Below are positions 43,524-52,229 of a DNA stretch of 64,000 nt, in pieces. The position numbers and the translations under genes were made by a program. The notes under the pieces are model-generated. The model was given only the letters and a program-made list of their open reading frames with translations. It searched no databases and was not told where the DNA came from. Numbering within the stretch: position 1 is the stretch's first letter; each line of letters begins with the position of its first letter. The DNA is from Pseudomonas sp. S37 (GTDB taxonomy: Bacteria > Pseudomonadota > Gammaproteobacteria > Pseudomonadales > Pseudomonadaceae): positions 62,001-126,000 of the forward strand of contig NZ_JACVZC010000004.1 in assembly GCF_016658545.1 (NCBI RefSeq). Direction: 5' to 3'.

Positions 43524-45389
43524 ATGCGTATCCGCAAGATTAATAGACTCGTGCGCTTCACCACTTTTAGCATCGCTATAGGGCTCGCCGCAACCTCTGC
43601 GCTTGCTCAGGATGTGCCAGGGCAAGACACAAGCAATATTCCAAAGCGGCAGTGGAAGGAGTTCTGGGGCAAGCGCGAAACAGGATATCTCAAAACCGCC
43701 GATGGAACAGAGCTTCGCTATTCGGCCCTCCTTCCCGACAGTACCGGCCAATTCCCGGTGTTGGTTCGTTATAGCGGATACGATTCAGGAAGCATTGGCG
43801 GAAGCGCATATCTGGCGGATGACGAAACCTTTTCCGTTGATCTCGATAAGCAGCTAGTAGGTTTGGGATACGCTGTTGTAGGCGTACAAGCTCGAGGTAC
43901 TGGCTGCTCACAGGGAACCTTCGATTTTCTAGGGCCTGCTTATGGCACTGACGGCCATGACGCGATTGAACTGATTGCAAAAAAGAGCTGGTCGAACGGT
44001 AAGGTTGGAATGTTTGGTTGGTCGTGGGCTGGCATGTCTCAACTAATGACGGCCTCACAACGCCCATCAAGCCTGAAGGCCATCGCCCCTGGTATGGCTT
44101 TGGGAGACGCTCGAGGCGACAGTTGGGCACCTGGGGGGGTTCCTGCTCCAGAGTTCGTTACTGCGTGGCATTGGTATCTCGATCAGCGTTGGGCTGCGGT
44201 CAAGGCCAGCGCCCAGAGCGAGGGCGACAAGCGCTGCCTGACCCAATTGGCCAAAAACGAAGCTGACATCGGTAAGCACGCACTGACCTATCAGCTTATC
44301 CGCCATCCGCTTCGTGATGACTGGGTTGAGCAACGAAATATTCGCCAGCGTACTCACCTGATCCAGGTGCCAATATTGTCCCTTGAGGCTTGGCAAGATG
44401 AGGCGGTCATGGCGCGTGAGGGCTATTATCATGAGACAGTAAAACCCGAGCAATTGTGGATAGTACAGACCAACGGCCCTCATGACATTTACGAATCTCA
44501 CCAGTTTCGGGAAAAATTGGTGAAGTTTTTTGATCACTTCGTGAAAGGTGTAGACAACGGCTTCGACAAATCGCCTCATGTCGATATTTGGCAGGAAACT
44601 ACGAGCGTAAATCGTAGTACACCTCACGATTTAAACGAGTCGGCCAAACCTACCTGGATGATCCAACGAGATAAGTTGCCCGTAGAAGTAACTCCAATTA
44701 GATTTGCGCTCAACAAAGGTGGCAAGCTTGTTGAGAATGGCGAGTCGGAAGGTGATCCTGACGAGTATAACTACCCAATTGCCGGCCCTGACGTGAATAC
44801 CTACGAGGTAGACAATGCTTGGGGTGAGTTGAAGTCCGGATGGAGAGACGGAAGCCTGGCCTACACCTCTGAGCCGCTGAAGCGTGACTTGGTCACCTAC
44901 GGGCCTGCGAGCGCCGATATCTGGTTAGCCACGCCCATGGGGCCTGACATGGATGTCCAGGTGACGATCACCCAATTGCTACCAGATGGGCAGGAAGTCT
45001 ACGTTCAACGCGGATGGCTCAGGATGTCTGCCCGAAAGCTGGATGAAAACAAGTCCACATCGGTGCGTCCATGGCGCCTTGATACGCCAGATGCCATTGA
45101 ACCGATGCTGCCGGAGACACCCACGCTTGGACGTATTGAGGTTCCACCCTTCTCACACTCATTCCGCGCTGGAACACGTTTGAGAATCTGGATTGACGCT
45201 CCTGGCCGCACTGGAGGTTATGGTTTCGATACCTTCGCCCTTCCCGCTCGCAACCAAGTGCTACATGATGCAACGCATCCTTCCAGCCTTGTACTCGGTG
45301 AGCTAAAAGGCGTAGCGGTCACCCAGCAACAACCCCAGTGTGACAGTCTTCTGAAGCAACCCTGCCGGATCGACCCCCTTAGAAAATAA
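43524..45389 (+). CDS. CocE/NonD-family hydrolase (S15 esterase), exported
   Basis: The 621-residue protein has a signal peptide (...FSIAIGLAATSALA). The alpha/beta hydrolase core has the nucleophile Ser in GMFGWSWAGMS, a probable acid in SLEAWQDEA and His in NGPHDIYE. A C-terminal jelly-roll (GRIEVPPFSHSFRAGTRLRI) completes the X-Pro dipeptidyl-peptidase/CocE layout. Family members hydrolyse esters or acyl groups of bulky substrates. Next to the ferulate genes, a periplasmic esterase releasing phenolic acids is plausible, but the substrate is inferred from position only. Confidence 0.87.
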   Translation: MRIRKINRLVRFTTFSIAIGLAATSALAQDVPGQDTSNIPKRQWKEFWGKRETGYLKTADGTELRYSALLPDSTGQFPVLVRYSGYDSGSIGGSAYLADDETFSVDLDKQLVGLGYAVVGVQARGTGCSQGTFDFLGPAYGTDGHDAIELIAKKSWSNGKVGMFGWSWAGMSQLMTASQRPSSLKAIAPGMALGDARGDSWAPGGVPAPEFVTAWHWYLDQRWAAVKASAQSEGDKRCLTQLAKNEADIGKHALTYQLIRHPLRDDWVEQRNIRQRTHLIQVPILSLEAWQDEAVMAREGYYHETVKPEQLWIVQTNGPHDIYESHQFREKLVKFFDHFVKGVDNGFDKSPHVDIWQETTSVNRSTPHDLNESAKPTWMIQRDKLPVEVTPIRFALNKGGKLVENGESEGDPDEYNYPIAGPDVNTYEVDNAWGELKSGWRDGSLAYTSEPLKRDLVTYGPASADIWLATPMGPDMDVQVTITQLLPDGQEVYVQRGWLRMSARKLDENKSTSVRPWRLDTPDAIEPMLPETPTLGRIEVPPFSHSFRAGTRLRIWIDAPGRTGGYGFDTFALPARNQVLHDATHPSSLVLGELKGVAVTQQQPQCDSLLKQPCRIDPLRK

Positions 45390-45460
45390 AACGCAATAAA
45401 GCTATTGATCACGCATTTAAATATATTCGCTATAACGAAAAAACAAGGAACATATCTAAA

Positions 45461-46048
45461 ATGAGATTAACACGTATTCGCAGCAACCCGCCCTTTAACT
45501 GGATATTCGCATCCGCATTCTGTGCTTGGCTTTCATTCACAACAGGGGCAGCCCAGGGAGTAGAACTCAAGGAGACCAAGCCTAATCGAGTGAAAACAGA
45601 ACTGGTTATGCAAATTAATGTTAAACTCGGAAGCGATGAGGATATGGGCAAAGGCTCAGAAGGTCATCGAATCAACTATCCGATAATTGGTGGATCATTT
45701 GTTGGCTCCGGGATCAAAGGTGAAGTCATTCCTGGCGGCGCTGATATGTCAGTTGAGCGCAATGACGGCGTAACCAAAATTGACGCACTTTACCGACTGA
45801 AAACAGAAGATGGCGAAGTCATCATCATTCGTAACTATGGACTATGGCGACCGACAGCCGATGGACTGGCAAAACAAGCTAAAGGCTTAGAGCTGAGTGA
45901 AAGTGACTATTACTGCCGAACAGTTCCGTCATTCAGCACCCCACCTGGCAAGTATGAGTGGCTCGAAGACTACACGTATATTGGCACTATCGACGATGTG
46001 AACGATAAAGAAGTTCTTATAGGCATATACCGAGTAGACGGGGTATAG
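45461..46048 (+). CDS. DUF3237-family protein with signal peptide
   Basis: The 195-residue protein has a signal peptide (WIFASAFCAWLSFTTGAAQG) followed by a domain matching DUF3237: IGGSFVGSGIKGEVIPGGAD, DALYRLKTEDGEVIIIRNYG and a final IGIYRVD. The DUF3237 fold is a small beta barrel found near catabolic hydrolases; its activity is not well defined. It lies 71 bp after the CocE gene and is closed by a terminator, so it is the last gene of that operon. Confidence 0.8.
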   Translation: MRLTRIRSNPPFNWIFASAFCAWLSFTTGAAQGVELKETKPNRVKTELVMQINVKLGSDEDMGKGSEGHRINYPIIGGSFVGSGIKGEVIPGGADMSVERNDGVTKIDALYRLKTEDGEVIIIRNYGLWRPTADGLAKQAKGLELSESDYYCRTVPSFSTPPGKYEWLEDYTYIGTIDDVNDKEVLIGIYRVDGV

Positions 46049-46072
46049 CCCCCAAAAAAATTATTCGACTCT

Positions 46073-46106
46073 AAAACTCTCAAGGTTATTCGCTTGGGAG
46101 TTTTTT
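46073..46106 (+). terminator. Rho-independent terminator of TorF-CocE-DUF3237 operon
   Basis: The stem AAAACTCTCAAG/CTTGGGAGTTTT with loop GTTATTCG ends in a T-run, 25 bp after the DUF3237 stop. Confidence 0.85.
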
Positions 46107-46224
46107 AATTCTCAGATTAACGCACAAAATCAGAGCCAGTCCTGTACAGAAAACGGCAACACAGATACAGAGAAGATTTTGACTGAACAAACCGAGATTG
46201 TTCAAAGGACTACCGGGGACAGGG

Positions 46225-46482
46225 ATGCTACATCGAGGCGCAGTATTTTGGGAATGGGCAGCCCCCACCCTGCAGCACCATTCTCATCAGGAGAGGCTCG
46301 CCGATGGAGCCCTGCTTGATGTTCAGGTGAGGCGTTCCCTGAGTGGCGATACACAGCTATTCATCGGCATTTACGAGAGGTCTGGCTTGGCTCGATTAGA
46401 GGAAGCCTATACGAAACTGCCCAGTGAGCATGTGGCACAAGCGCTCGAATGGGGAAAAATCAGGGGAAGGACTCTCGCTTAA
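46225..46482 (+). CDS. Small hypothetical protein (85 aa), FWxWADP family copy 4
   Basis: The protein (MLHRGAVFWEWAAPTLQHHS...) is the fourth member of the family, closest to 18722-19063, with DVQVRRSLSGDTQLFIGIYE and RSGLARLEEAYTK. The Asp of WADP is Ala here. GGGGACAGGG precedes ATG 46225. A family C gene follows 200 bp downstream on the same strand; at 18.3-18.7 kb the corresponding pair is divergent. It lies far from the other copies, within catabolic genes. Confidence 0.7.
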   Translation: MLHRGAVFWEWAAPTLQHHSHQERLADGALLDVQVRRSLSGDTQLFIGIYERSGLARLEEAYTKLPSEHVAQALEWGKIRGRTLA

Positions 46483-46681
46483 AATGGCTGAGCAGGCGCA
46501 GGGGCTGCCAAGCACGGATAGTCGCGCTTGGCATGCGTAGCGCCATGAAGGACGTAACACAACCTTATGCACCGTTACGATACCAAACCACTTGTCGGAG
46601 CGGCTTCAGGGAGGCATGAGCCATCTTGAGGAAAAGCCTCCATCCAGCTAATACTGGAGTTACCTCTTGGGGAGGCAAAAA

Positions 46682-46918
46682 ATGCAACCAAGATTCGTTC
46701 TTGTTCCGGGTGTGCCATCTGACACGGAATCATTTCGGTTAGGTATTCGTTACTATGCTCGAACCGTCTCTGAGGGTTTCGACATTTACGACAATCAAGA
46801 GAAAGCACGGCTTAAAAGAGGCTTTCCGACTCGCGATCTGGGCGCGGCCATGTGCGAGAAGATGAACGCTGAAGCCATTAACCCCGACGCGTCATTTCCT
46901 GTGTTGAGATGTGAGTGA
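46682..46918 (+). CDS. Small hypothetical protein (78 aa), cassette family C
   Basis: The protein (MQPRFVLVPGVPSDTESFRL...) is a paralogue of that at 18329-18556, sharing the MQxRFV(V/L)(I/V)P start, G(Y/F)D(L/I)YD, R...(Y/F)PTR. GGGGAGG lies before ATG 46682. The C-terminal half carries two Cys (AAMCEKM, VLRCE). It lies next to the FWxWADP copy 4 gene as its relative lies next to copy 2. Function unknown. Confidence 0.65.
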   Translation: MQPRFVLVPGVPSDTESFRLGIRYYARTVSEGFDIYDNQEKARLKRGFPTRDLGAAMCEKMNAEAINPDASFPVLRCE

Positions 46919-47097
46919 ACCGGTAGACCCCAAGCCAGCCCAGAATAGCTGCCACATTATGCATACTGGATGCTGATACTTTGAGATGCCCCAGGCAGGC
47001 AAAAAAGGGGTAGGCTACATCCATCCGCTTCAGGCAGTGATCATGAAGAGAGATTGCTTCATTCTCTGCCGTTTTTGGAGCCCCGCCAGGAGATGAG

Positions 47098-47988
47098 ATG
47101 GCCCTCCCCCCTTTACACGCCTTCAAGGTATTTGAAAGCGTTGCACGCCTAGGTAGCCTGTCCAGCGCGGCAGTCGAACTGCATGTCACGACTGGTGCTG
47201 TTAGCCAGCAGCTCAAAGCCTTGCAGGCCAGTTTGGACGTTGAGCTGTTCTCAAAGCATGGTCGACAGCTTGTTCTCACACCTAGTGGTCGTCGACTGCA
47301 AGAAAGGGTAGCCAAAGCGATGGGCGAGATTGCGGAAGCCGTGGGCGAACTTCATGGCACTCATGCGCACCGCGAGGTCACTGAGATTACCTTGTCCACT
47401 CCCCCGTTTGAAGGCACTGAGTGGTTAGTATCACCATTGCTGCGGTTCATGGCCGAATCCAACTCGGTGAAAGTCACTGTAGTGACGGCGCCCAACATGG
47501 CGCAGGTAGATTGGAAACGTGCGGACATTGCAGTGGTTTACGGAGCGCCACCTTGGCCTGGTTATTGGTGGCGACTTCTACATGGGATAGGCATGATACC
47601 CGTATGCAGCCCTTCGTTCCTAGGAGGGCCACTCGCTATACATAGTGCGGAAGACCTAGCCAAACACCGTTTACTCCATGAGGACGATGGGAGCCAATGG
47701 AAGAAGTGGCTGGCTGAATCAGGTCTTAAGAGGACTGGCTTTAGAGACGTTCACTTCGAAGATTTCGGTCTGGTTCTACAGGCAGCCCGCGATGGTTTTG
47801 GTGTCGCGCTGAGCGACGAGGTAGTATCCGCACGCGACCTAAGAGAAGGAAAGTTGGTCTGTCCTCTACCCAGCTCGGTACCAGCTACATTCAACTATTA
47901 CATTGTCTGTACTGAGAACATGCGAGAACGCCCGGAGATCCGAGCGTTCATCGATAGCTTGCTGAAGATTGTGGATAAATCAGTTTAG
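47098..47988 (+). CDS. LysR-family regulator (GcvA-like)
   Basis: The 296-residue protein has the winged helix FKVFESVARLGSLSSAAVEL with the GcvA-type pattern (LHVTTGAVSQQLKALQ) and an effector domain. CCAGGAG precedes the ATG. Its stop codon overlaps the convergent stop of the metallo-hydrolase gene by a few bases. Target genes are not evident; an adjacent metallo-beta-lactamase-fold gene is one candidate. Confidence 0.88.
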   Translation: MALPPLHAFKVFESVARLGSLSSAAVELHVTTGAVSQQLKALQASLDVELFSKHGRQLVLTPSGRRLQERVAKAMGEIAEAVGELHGTHAHREVTEITLSTPPFEGTEWLVSPLLRFMAESNSVKVTVVTAPNMAQVDWKRADIAVVYGAPPWPGYWWRLLHGIGMIPVCSPSFLGGPLAIHSAEDLAKHRLLHEDDGSQWKKWLAESGLKRTGFRDVHFEDFGLVLQAARDGFGVALSDEVVSARDLREGKLVCPLPSSVPATFNYYIVCTENMRERPEIRAFIDSLLKIVDKSV

Positions 47989-48893
47989 TAGCCGTATCCA
48001 CGACCGTCAGAGAACTGAATATCAGTCAAAATACTGATGTTATCCTCGACCTTGTATACCTTTGAGCTTTTAATCAGCTCTGGATCACTAAAGGCCTGAC
48101 TTTTGCCGCTGCCCGCCTGTATTTCAATCATTTTATTCCGTATCGCAACTACAGACTCGTAGGTCATCGCTGGAACTTTTGTTGGATTTTCATCAGCATG
48201 CGCACCATAAATCGCGGTTTTCGGGTTGATGATCTTGAGAGTGGCGTTAAGCGACGAAACATAGTCCTTCACATTTCCAGCCAAGAGCCAAGAAGGATAG
48301 AGGTGGTCACCCGACAGGAGAACATTGTGAGCTTCGTCGTAAAGCGCAACCTCATCTTGCGTATGGCCAGGAACGCTTATCAAGCGGACTCTAAGTCCAC
48401 CAAGATCTATATTTTCATTTGGCTTAATCAGTCGAGCCACTTTGAACGGCGGAACCGTCATATGATCAATATTACCCAAATAAACTGGCTCAGGGACGTG
48501 ATACAGGCCATCCTCTCGCTTAAATTTTCGGGTAAACGGAGTATCTACCAGGTAAACACTCTGAAAGTTGTGAAGCCCGCCAAGGTGATCAAAATGCAAA
48601 TGAGAAGGCAACACCGCAAGAGGCTTGTCAGTGATTTGTTTTGCCACTTCCGTGATGTCTTCCTGCTGATTAGCACCTGCATCAAACATCAGCGCCTGCT
48701 TGTCTCCCACCAATAAATATGAATAATTTTTTTGGTAATAGTTAGGCTCACCAATTGCATAAAGGTAATCTGATAGTTTGTGCACAACAAACGCAGGCGA
48801 GCTTGGCTTTGTAACATCCTCAGCCTGAACACCTCCAGATATGCAGGAGATAAAAATCGATGTCAAGGCCAGTATTTTCGATAGCTTGCGCAC
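47985..48893 (-). CDS. Metallo-beta-lactamase-fold hydrolase, exported
   Basis: This protein of about 302 residues carries the metal-binding motif SHLHFDHLGG, VPGHTQDE and GDHLYP, and a final YGAHADE. It begins with a signal peptide (KLSKILALTSIFISCISGGV QA) if read from GTG 48893, so it should be periplasmic. AGGA lies ten bases upstream. An ATG at 48950 and an open frame to 49070 are alternatives. MBL-fold proteins hydrolyse lactones, thioesters or phosphoesters; the substrate is unknown. The remnant of an MFS gene lies just upstream on the same strand, so the locus was once a transporter plus hydrolase pair. Confidence 0.82.
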   Translation of the reverse strand: MRKLSKILALTSIFISCISGGVQAEDVTKPSSPAFVVHKLSDYLYAIGEPNYYQKNYSYLLVGDKQALMFDAGANQQEDITEVAKQITDKPLAVLPSHLHFDHLGGLHNFQSVYLVDTPFTRKFKREDGLYHVPEPVYLGNIDHMTVPPFKVARLIKPNENIDLGGLRVRLISVPGHTQDEVALYDEAHNVLLSGDHLYPSWLLAGNVKDYVSSLNATLKIINPKTAIYGAHADENPTKVPAMTYESVVAIRNKMIEIQAGSGKSQAFSDPELIKSSKVYKVEDNISILTDIQFSDGRGYGY

Positions 48894-49050
48894 GAGACAA
48901 TTATCCTCAGTATTATTATTGGACACGGGAACAGGCGCCCCAAGCCACATCAAGCCGTGCCGATCACGAAATATCAATGCATATTTCCTGAAGGATAATA
49001 GTTTAGAAAAACTGAACAAAATCTCTCCATGCCTTGGGATAATGAAATTA

Positions 49051-49485
49051 TTAAATGTTTTTGGGAACAATCCATAACACTATTGCCACTCCTAGCAAGA
49101 GCAGCGGTGCAATGGACATCATCCCCAGGTAAGCCACCCGGGTAAGGTCATTGATAAAACCGACCAACATCGGAATCACTATACCACTGAGTTGACCAAT
49201 AGAGTTGATGGCAGCCACGCCTGTTTCGACAGCCATCCCACTGAATTTTAATTTAGGCGAAATCCAAAATACCGGCATAGCTACATATGAGCCAGAAGTA
49301 GCGATTGTTAGCCCGAGCTATTATCCGAATAGAGGCAAGGCAAGAGATACCCTATACATGCTACCAGTAGACAACTCCAAGTAAGCGTCCGACGGTTGCC
49401 TGATTTGTCGGATATCCGAGTCACTCCAATCATCGCAACCACTGCAATGATGTACTTAAGCTCCGCCTCGGCTAATACGCTCTAG
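49051..49485 (-). pseudogene. Decayed MFS transporter gene (3' remnant, frameshifted)
   Basis: On the minus strand, one frame gives KYIIAVVAMIGVTRISDKSG followed by NRRTLTWSCLLVACIGYLLP, the typical middle loop and segment of an MFS carrier. After a frame change near 49320 the C-terminus continues as LGLTIATSGSYVAMPVFWIS ... NSIGQLSGIVIPMLVGFIND and WIVPKNI. Upstream of about 49485 there are stop codons and no N-terminal half. The pattern (PVFW..P, NS.G.LSG) is that of metabolite:H+ symporters. It abuts the MBL hydrolase gene. Confidence 0.75.
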
Positions 49486-49582
49486 ATAATCTAAGGATTA
49501 GGCCATCCCCGGTTTTGTAGATTATAGGCTTCGAGGGGGGGGAGGAGCCTCATAAGGTGCACGACTTTTGCATAAGCGTTAA

Positions 49583-50482
49583 TTACAGAACTTGGTCATT
49601 TCGTATCGCATCCAGAACTACCTTGAAGGCAGCCGTTTGCTGTCTTCTTGACGGGTAGTAAATATGATATCCCGGAAATTCATCTGACCAACTTTTAAGA
49701 ATTTCTACGAGTTCGCCGCTAACGAGAAATGGCTGAATCTGGGCATCGGGCAGTTGAGCTATACCTACTCCCGATAAACACGCATCCAGAATTTGAAAGA
49801 CACTATTCATAATCAACGGGCCCTTCACCCTTATCCTAAACTCATTCCCTTCATCAATAAACTCCCAAGGATACAACCCTCCATGCGTGGGTAATCGCAG
49901 GTTAATACAACGGTGACTCATCAAATCATCGGGTTGAGATGGTAAACCGTGCCGTGTTAAGTACGCCGGCGACGCTACAGTGACCATTCGCATGGGAGGC
50001 CCGATAGGCACCGCTACCATATCAGCATCAATAATTCCGCCGAGCCGCACGCCGGCGTCGATGCGGTCGGCGACGATGTCAGTGAGGCCATAATCGGTAA
50101 TCAGCTCGATGACTACTTCTGGATACATATCAAGCACCGGCTTGAGCCTTGGCCACAGAACATTGCGTGCGGCAAATTCATCAGCGGTTATACGCACTGT
50201 ACCTGAGGGTCGCTGCCCTAGATCTGCCAGAGCTCCCAAATGCATTTCTATCTGTTCCAGAAGTGGAGCGATGTCCCGGAGCAATTTTTCACCGGCCTCC
50301 GTGCGAGTAACACTGCGGGTGGTGCGAGTTAACAACCTCGCTCCCAGTCGTTCCTCCAGTGCCCGGATGGTTTGGCTCACCGCCGAAGGCGAAACGCCGA
50401 GATGAGCCGCTGCCCGAGTGAAATTACTTTCCCTTGCCACAGCAACGAAAACCACCAGATCACGCAAACTGTCCGCAAGCAT
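49583..50482 (-). CDS. LysR-family transcriptional regulator
   Basis: The 299-residue protein has the winged helix FVAVARESNFTRAAAHLGVS followed by AVSQTIRALEERLGARLL and the LysR effector domain. It belongs to the group that controls divergent short-chain dehydrogenase or oxidoreductase genes (CrgA-like group). It is divergent from the cupin-SDR pair with 102 bp between, where both promoters should lie. Confidence 0.92.
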   Translation of the reverse strand: MLADSLRDLVVFVAVARESNFTRAAAHLGVSPSAVSQTIRALEERLGARLLTRTTRSVTRTEAGEKLLRDIAPLLEQIEMHLGALADLGQRPSGTVRITADEFAARNVLWPRLKPVLDMYPEVVIELITDYGLTDIVADRIDAGVRLGGIIDADMVAVPIGPPMRMVTVASPAYLTRHGLPSQPDDLMSHRCINLRLPTHGGLYPWEFIDEGNEFRIRVKGPLIMNSVFQILDACLSGVGIAQLPDAQIQPFLVSGELVEILKSWSDEFPGYHIYYPSRRQQTAAFKVVLDAIRNDQVL

Positions 50483-50584
50483 TGTTTAGCACCACTTCAT
50501 ACCGATTTCACTATTTCACAGATACACGAATCAACCGCTCCCCGCTACAGTTTTCTGACTGAAGATTGAAACGAGGTAAGCAGC

Positions 50585-51028
50585 GTGATCGACATCGAAC
50601 AGAGTGACGCCGGCATGCAAATTCACCGGGCAGGCTCGAGCAAAGCCATCTCAGGGCCGGCTGAGTGGTTTACTGGGCGGGTGCGAATAGACCGCATCTT
50701 TACAGCCCCCGAGCCGGCGCGGGTCGGGGTTGCAGTCGTTAACTTTGAGCCTGGAGCACGAACCAACTGGCATACACATCCGCTTGGCCAGGTTCTGCTG
50801 GTCACGGATGGAGTGGGATGGACGCAATGTGAGGAGGGCCCTAAAACGGAAATTCGGGCGGGTGATCTGATCTGGTGCGATTGCGGTCGTCGTCATTGGC
50901 ATGGAGCAACTGATACCACCGCAATGCAACACATCGCAATCAACGAATCCTTGGACGGTAGGCCTGTGAACTGGTTCGAGCCCGTTACAGATGAGACCTA
51001 CCTGAGTGGGCCGGTCAAGAAGGGCTAG
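50585..51028 (+). CDS. Cupin-domain protein
   Basis: The 147-residue protein is a single cupin. It has GARTNWHTHPLGQVLLVTDG (metal ligands His-His, motif 1) and a second motif around RAGDLIWCDCGRRHWHGATD. It resembles the small cupins related to the (R)-hydroxynitrile lyase/quercetinase-like group found beside dehydrogenase genes. The start is GTG 50585, with GAGGTAAG upstream. It is 36 nt before an SDR gene and divergent from a LysR gene. Its reaction is unknown. Confidence 0.82.
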   Translation: MIDIEQSDAGMQIHRAGSSKAISGPAEWFTGRVRIDRIFTAPEPARVGVAVVNFEPGARTNWHTHPLGQVLLVTDGVGWTQCEEGPKTEIRAGDLIWCDCGRRHWHGATDTTAMQHIAINESLDGRPVNWFEPVTDETYLSGPVKKG

Positions 51029-51064
51029 CTAAATCCAATCGTTGAACCAATAGTAGAGGTATGT

Positions 51065-51835
51065 ATGAACGAAATCACGTATGACTTCTCCGGGCAGGTA
51101 GCTCTGGTCACGGGAGCTGCATCAGGCATGGGGCTGGCAACAGCTCGTGCTTTTGCCGAAGCAGGAGCCTCGGTTGCTCTGGCTGATATTAATGACATTG
51201 CCCTCGAAGCAGTGACTCAGCAATTGACGGATGCTGGTTACCGAGTGATTGGTGTGCCTGGTGATATATCGGACGAGGCATATGTCAAATCAATGGTTGA
51301 GAAAACCGTCGCATCCTTTGGAAGATTAGACATGGCGTTCAACAACGCAGGCATCCAAAGTCCCGCCGTCGAAACTGCCGATGTCACAAGTGAGGTATTC
51401 GACCGGATAAACGCCATCAACCTTCGTGGTGTATGGCTTTGCATGAAGTACCAGCTAGCTGAGATGCGAAAGCAGGGCTCCGGAGCAATCGTCAACAATT
51501 CCTCACTTGGCGGCCTGGTCGGAGTACCAGGCCGAGCTGCTTATCATGCCGCCAAGCATGGCCTATTGGGCATGACCAAGAGCGCGGCACTTGAATATGC
51601 CGCCCAAGGCATTCGCATCAACGCAATATGCCCAGGGATCATCGAGACACCGATGGTCGCAGATATGCTCAAGGGTGAGACGGAAATAATGAACGACATG
51701 ATGAAGGATGTACCTATCCGACGTCTGGGCACAGCTAAAGAAATCGCTGATGCTGTGCTCTGGCTTTGTAGCACTGCCTCAACCTTCATCGTTGGAGTCG
51801 CTTTGCCTATTGATGGCGGCTACACCGCACGCTGA
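51065..51835 (+). CDS. Short-chain dehydrogenase/reductase
   Basis: The 256-residue Rossmann-fold protein has the nucleotide motif TGAASGMG, NNAG, the catalytic Ser in NNSSLGG and YHAAKHG (Tyr and Lys), ending IDGGYTAR. It follows the cupin gene in a probable two-gene operon. SDRs of this group use NAD(P) to oxidise or reduce alcohols and ketones; the substrate is unknown. Confidence 0.93.
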   Translation: MNEITYDFSGQVALVTGAASGMGLATARAFAEAGASVALADINDIALEAVTQQLTDAGYRVIGVPGDISDEAYVKSMVEKTVASFGRLDMAFNNAGIQSPAVETADVTSEVFDRINAINLRGVWLCMKYQLAEMRKQGSGAIVNNSSLGGLVGVPGRAAYHAAKHGLLGMTKSAALEYAAQGIRINAICPGIIETPMVADMLKGETEIMNDMMKDVPIRRLGTAKEIADAVLWLCSTASTFIVGVALPIDGGYTAR

Positions 51836-52229
51836 GCAAGCGAGATTGATTCGGGCGCCCATCGCGGGGTTTGCACCGTGTCGATCTAACCAGCCGGGTG
51901 CTCAGCGTTACGTTGACGAACGAGACACCCGGTCTGACTCGCATAGCTATGGAGCCGCGTGGAGACGATTACATGATTGTGCGTCCCGTTCAGGAGCCTG
52001 CAACTGCCTACCCAGCTACCAAGACTAGCCGGCCCAACATGGGAGTGCAAAAAATTTCTAGCCCACACCACTCAATAGAAAAAACTTTCTAAAAAATCCT
52101 GATAGCCATTTGAATTAAGCAAAGCACCAACACTTCATTCATCATATATTTTTCTCGAAGCAACATACTCCAGCTTCGAAATTAATCGGGCGCTGGCTTA
52201 AATAAAAACTCTTCAGGGCTTATACCGTT
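51836..52229. other. Intergenic region after the SDR gene
   Basis: About 390 bp. A short plus-strand frame (51871-52092, beginning LHRVDLTSRVLSVTLTNETP) looks partly protein-like but has no start signal or recognisable homologue and may be a remnant. The right half is AT-rich and should hold the promoter of the isochorismatase-type gene. No terminator is clear. Confidence 0.4.

Noticed and set aside
51871..52092. Plus-strand 73-codon frame after the SDR gene
   Set aside because: It starts at TTG with no ribosome site, and its C-terminal part looks random. It was kept only as a note in the intergenic region.
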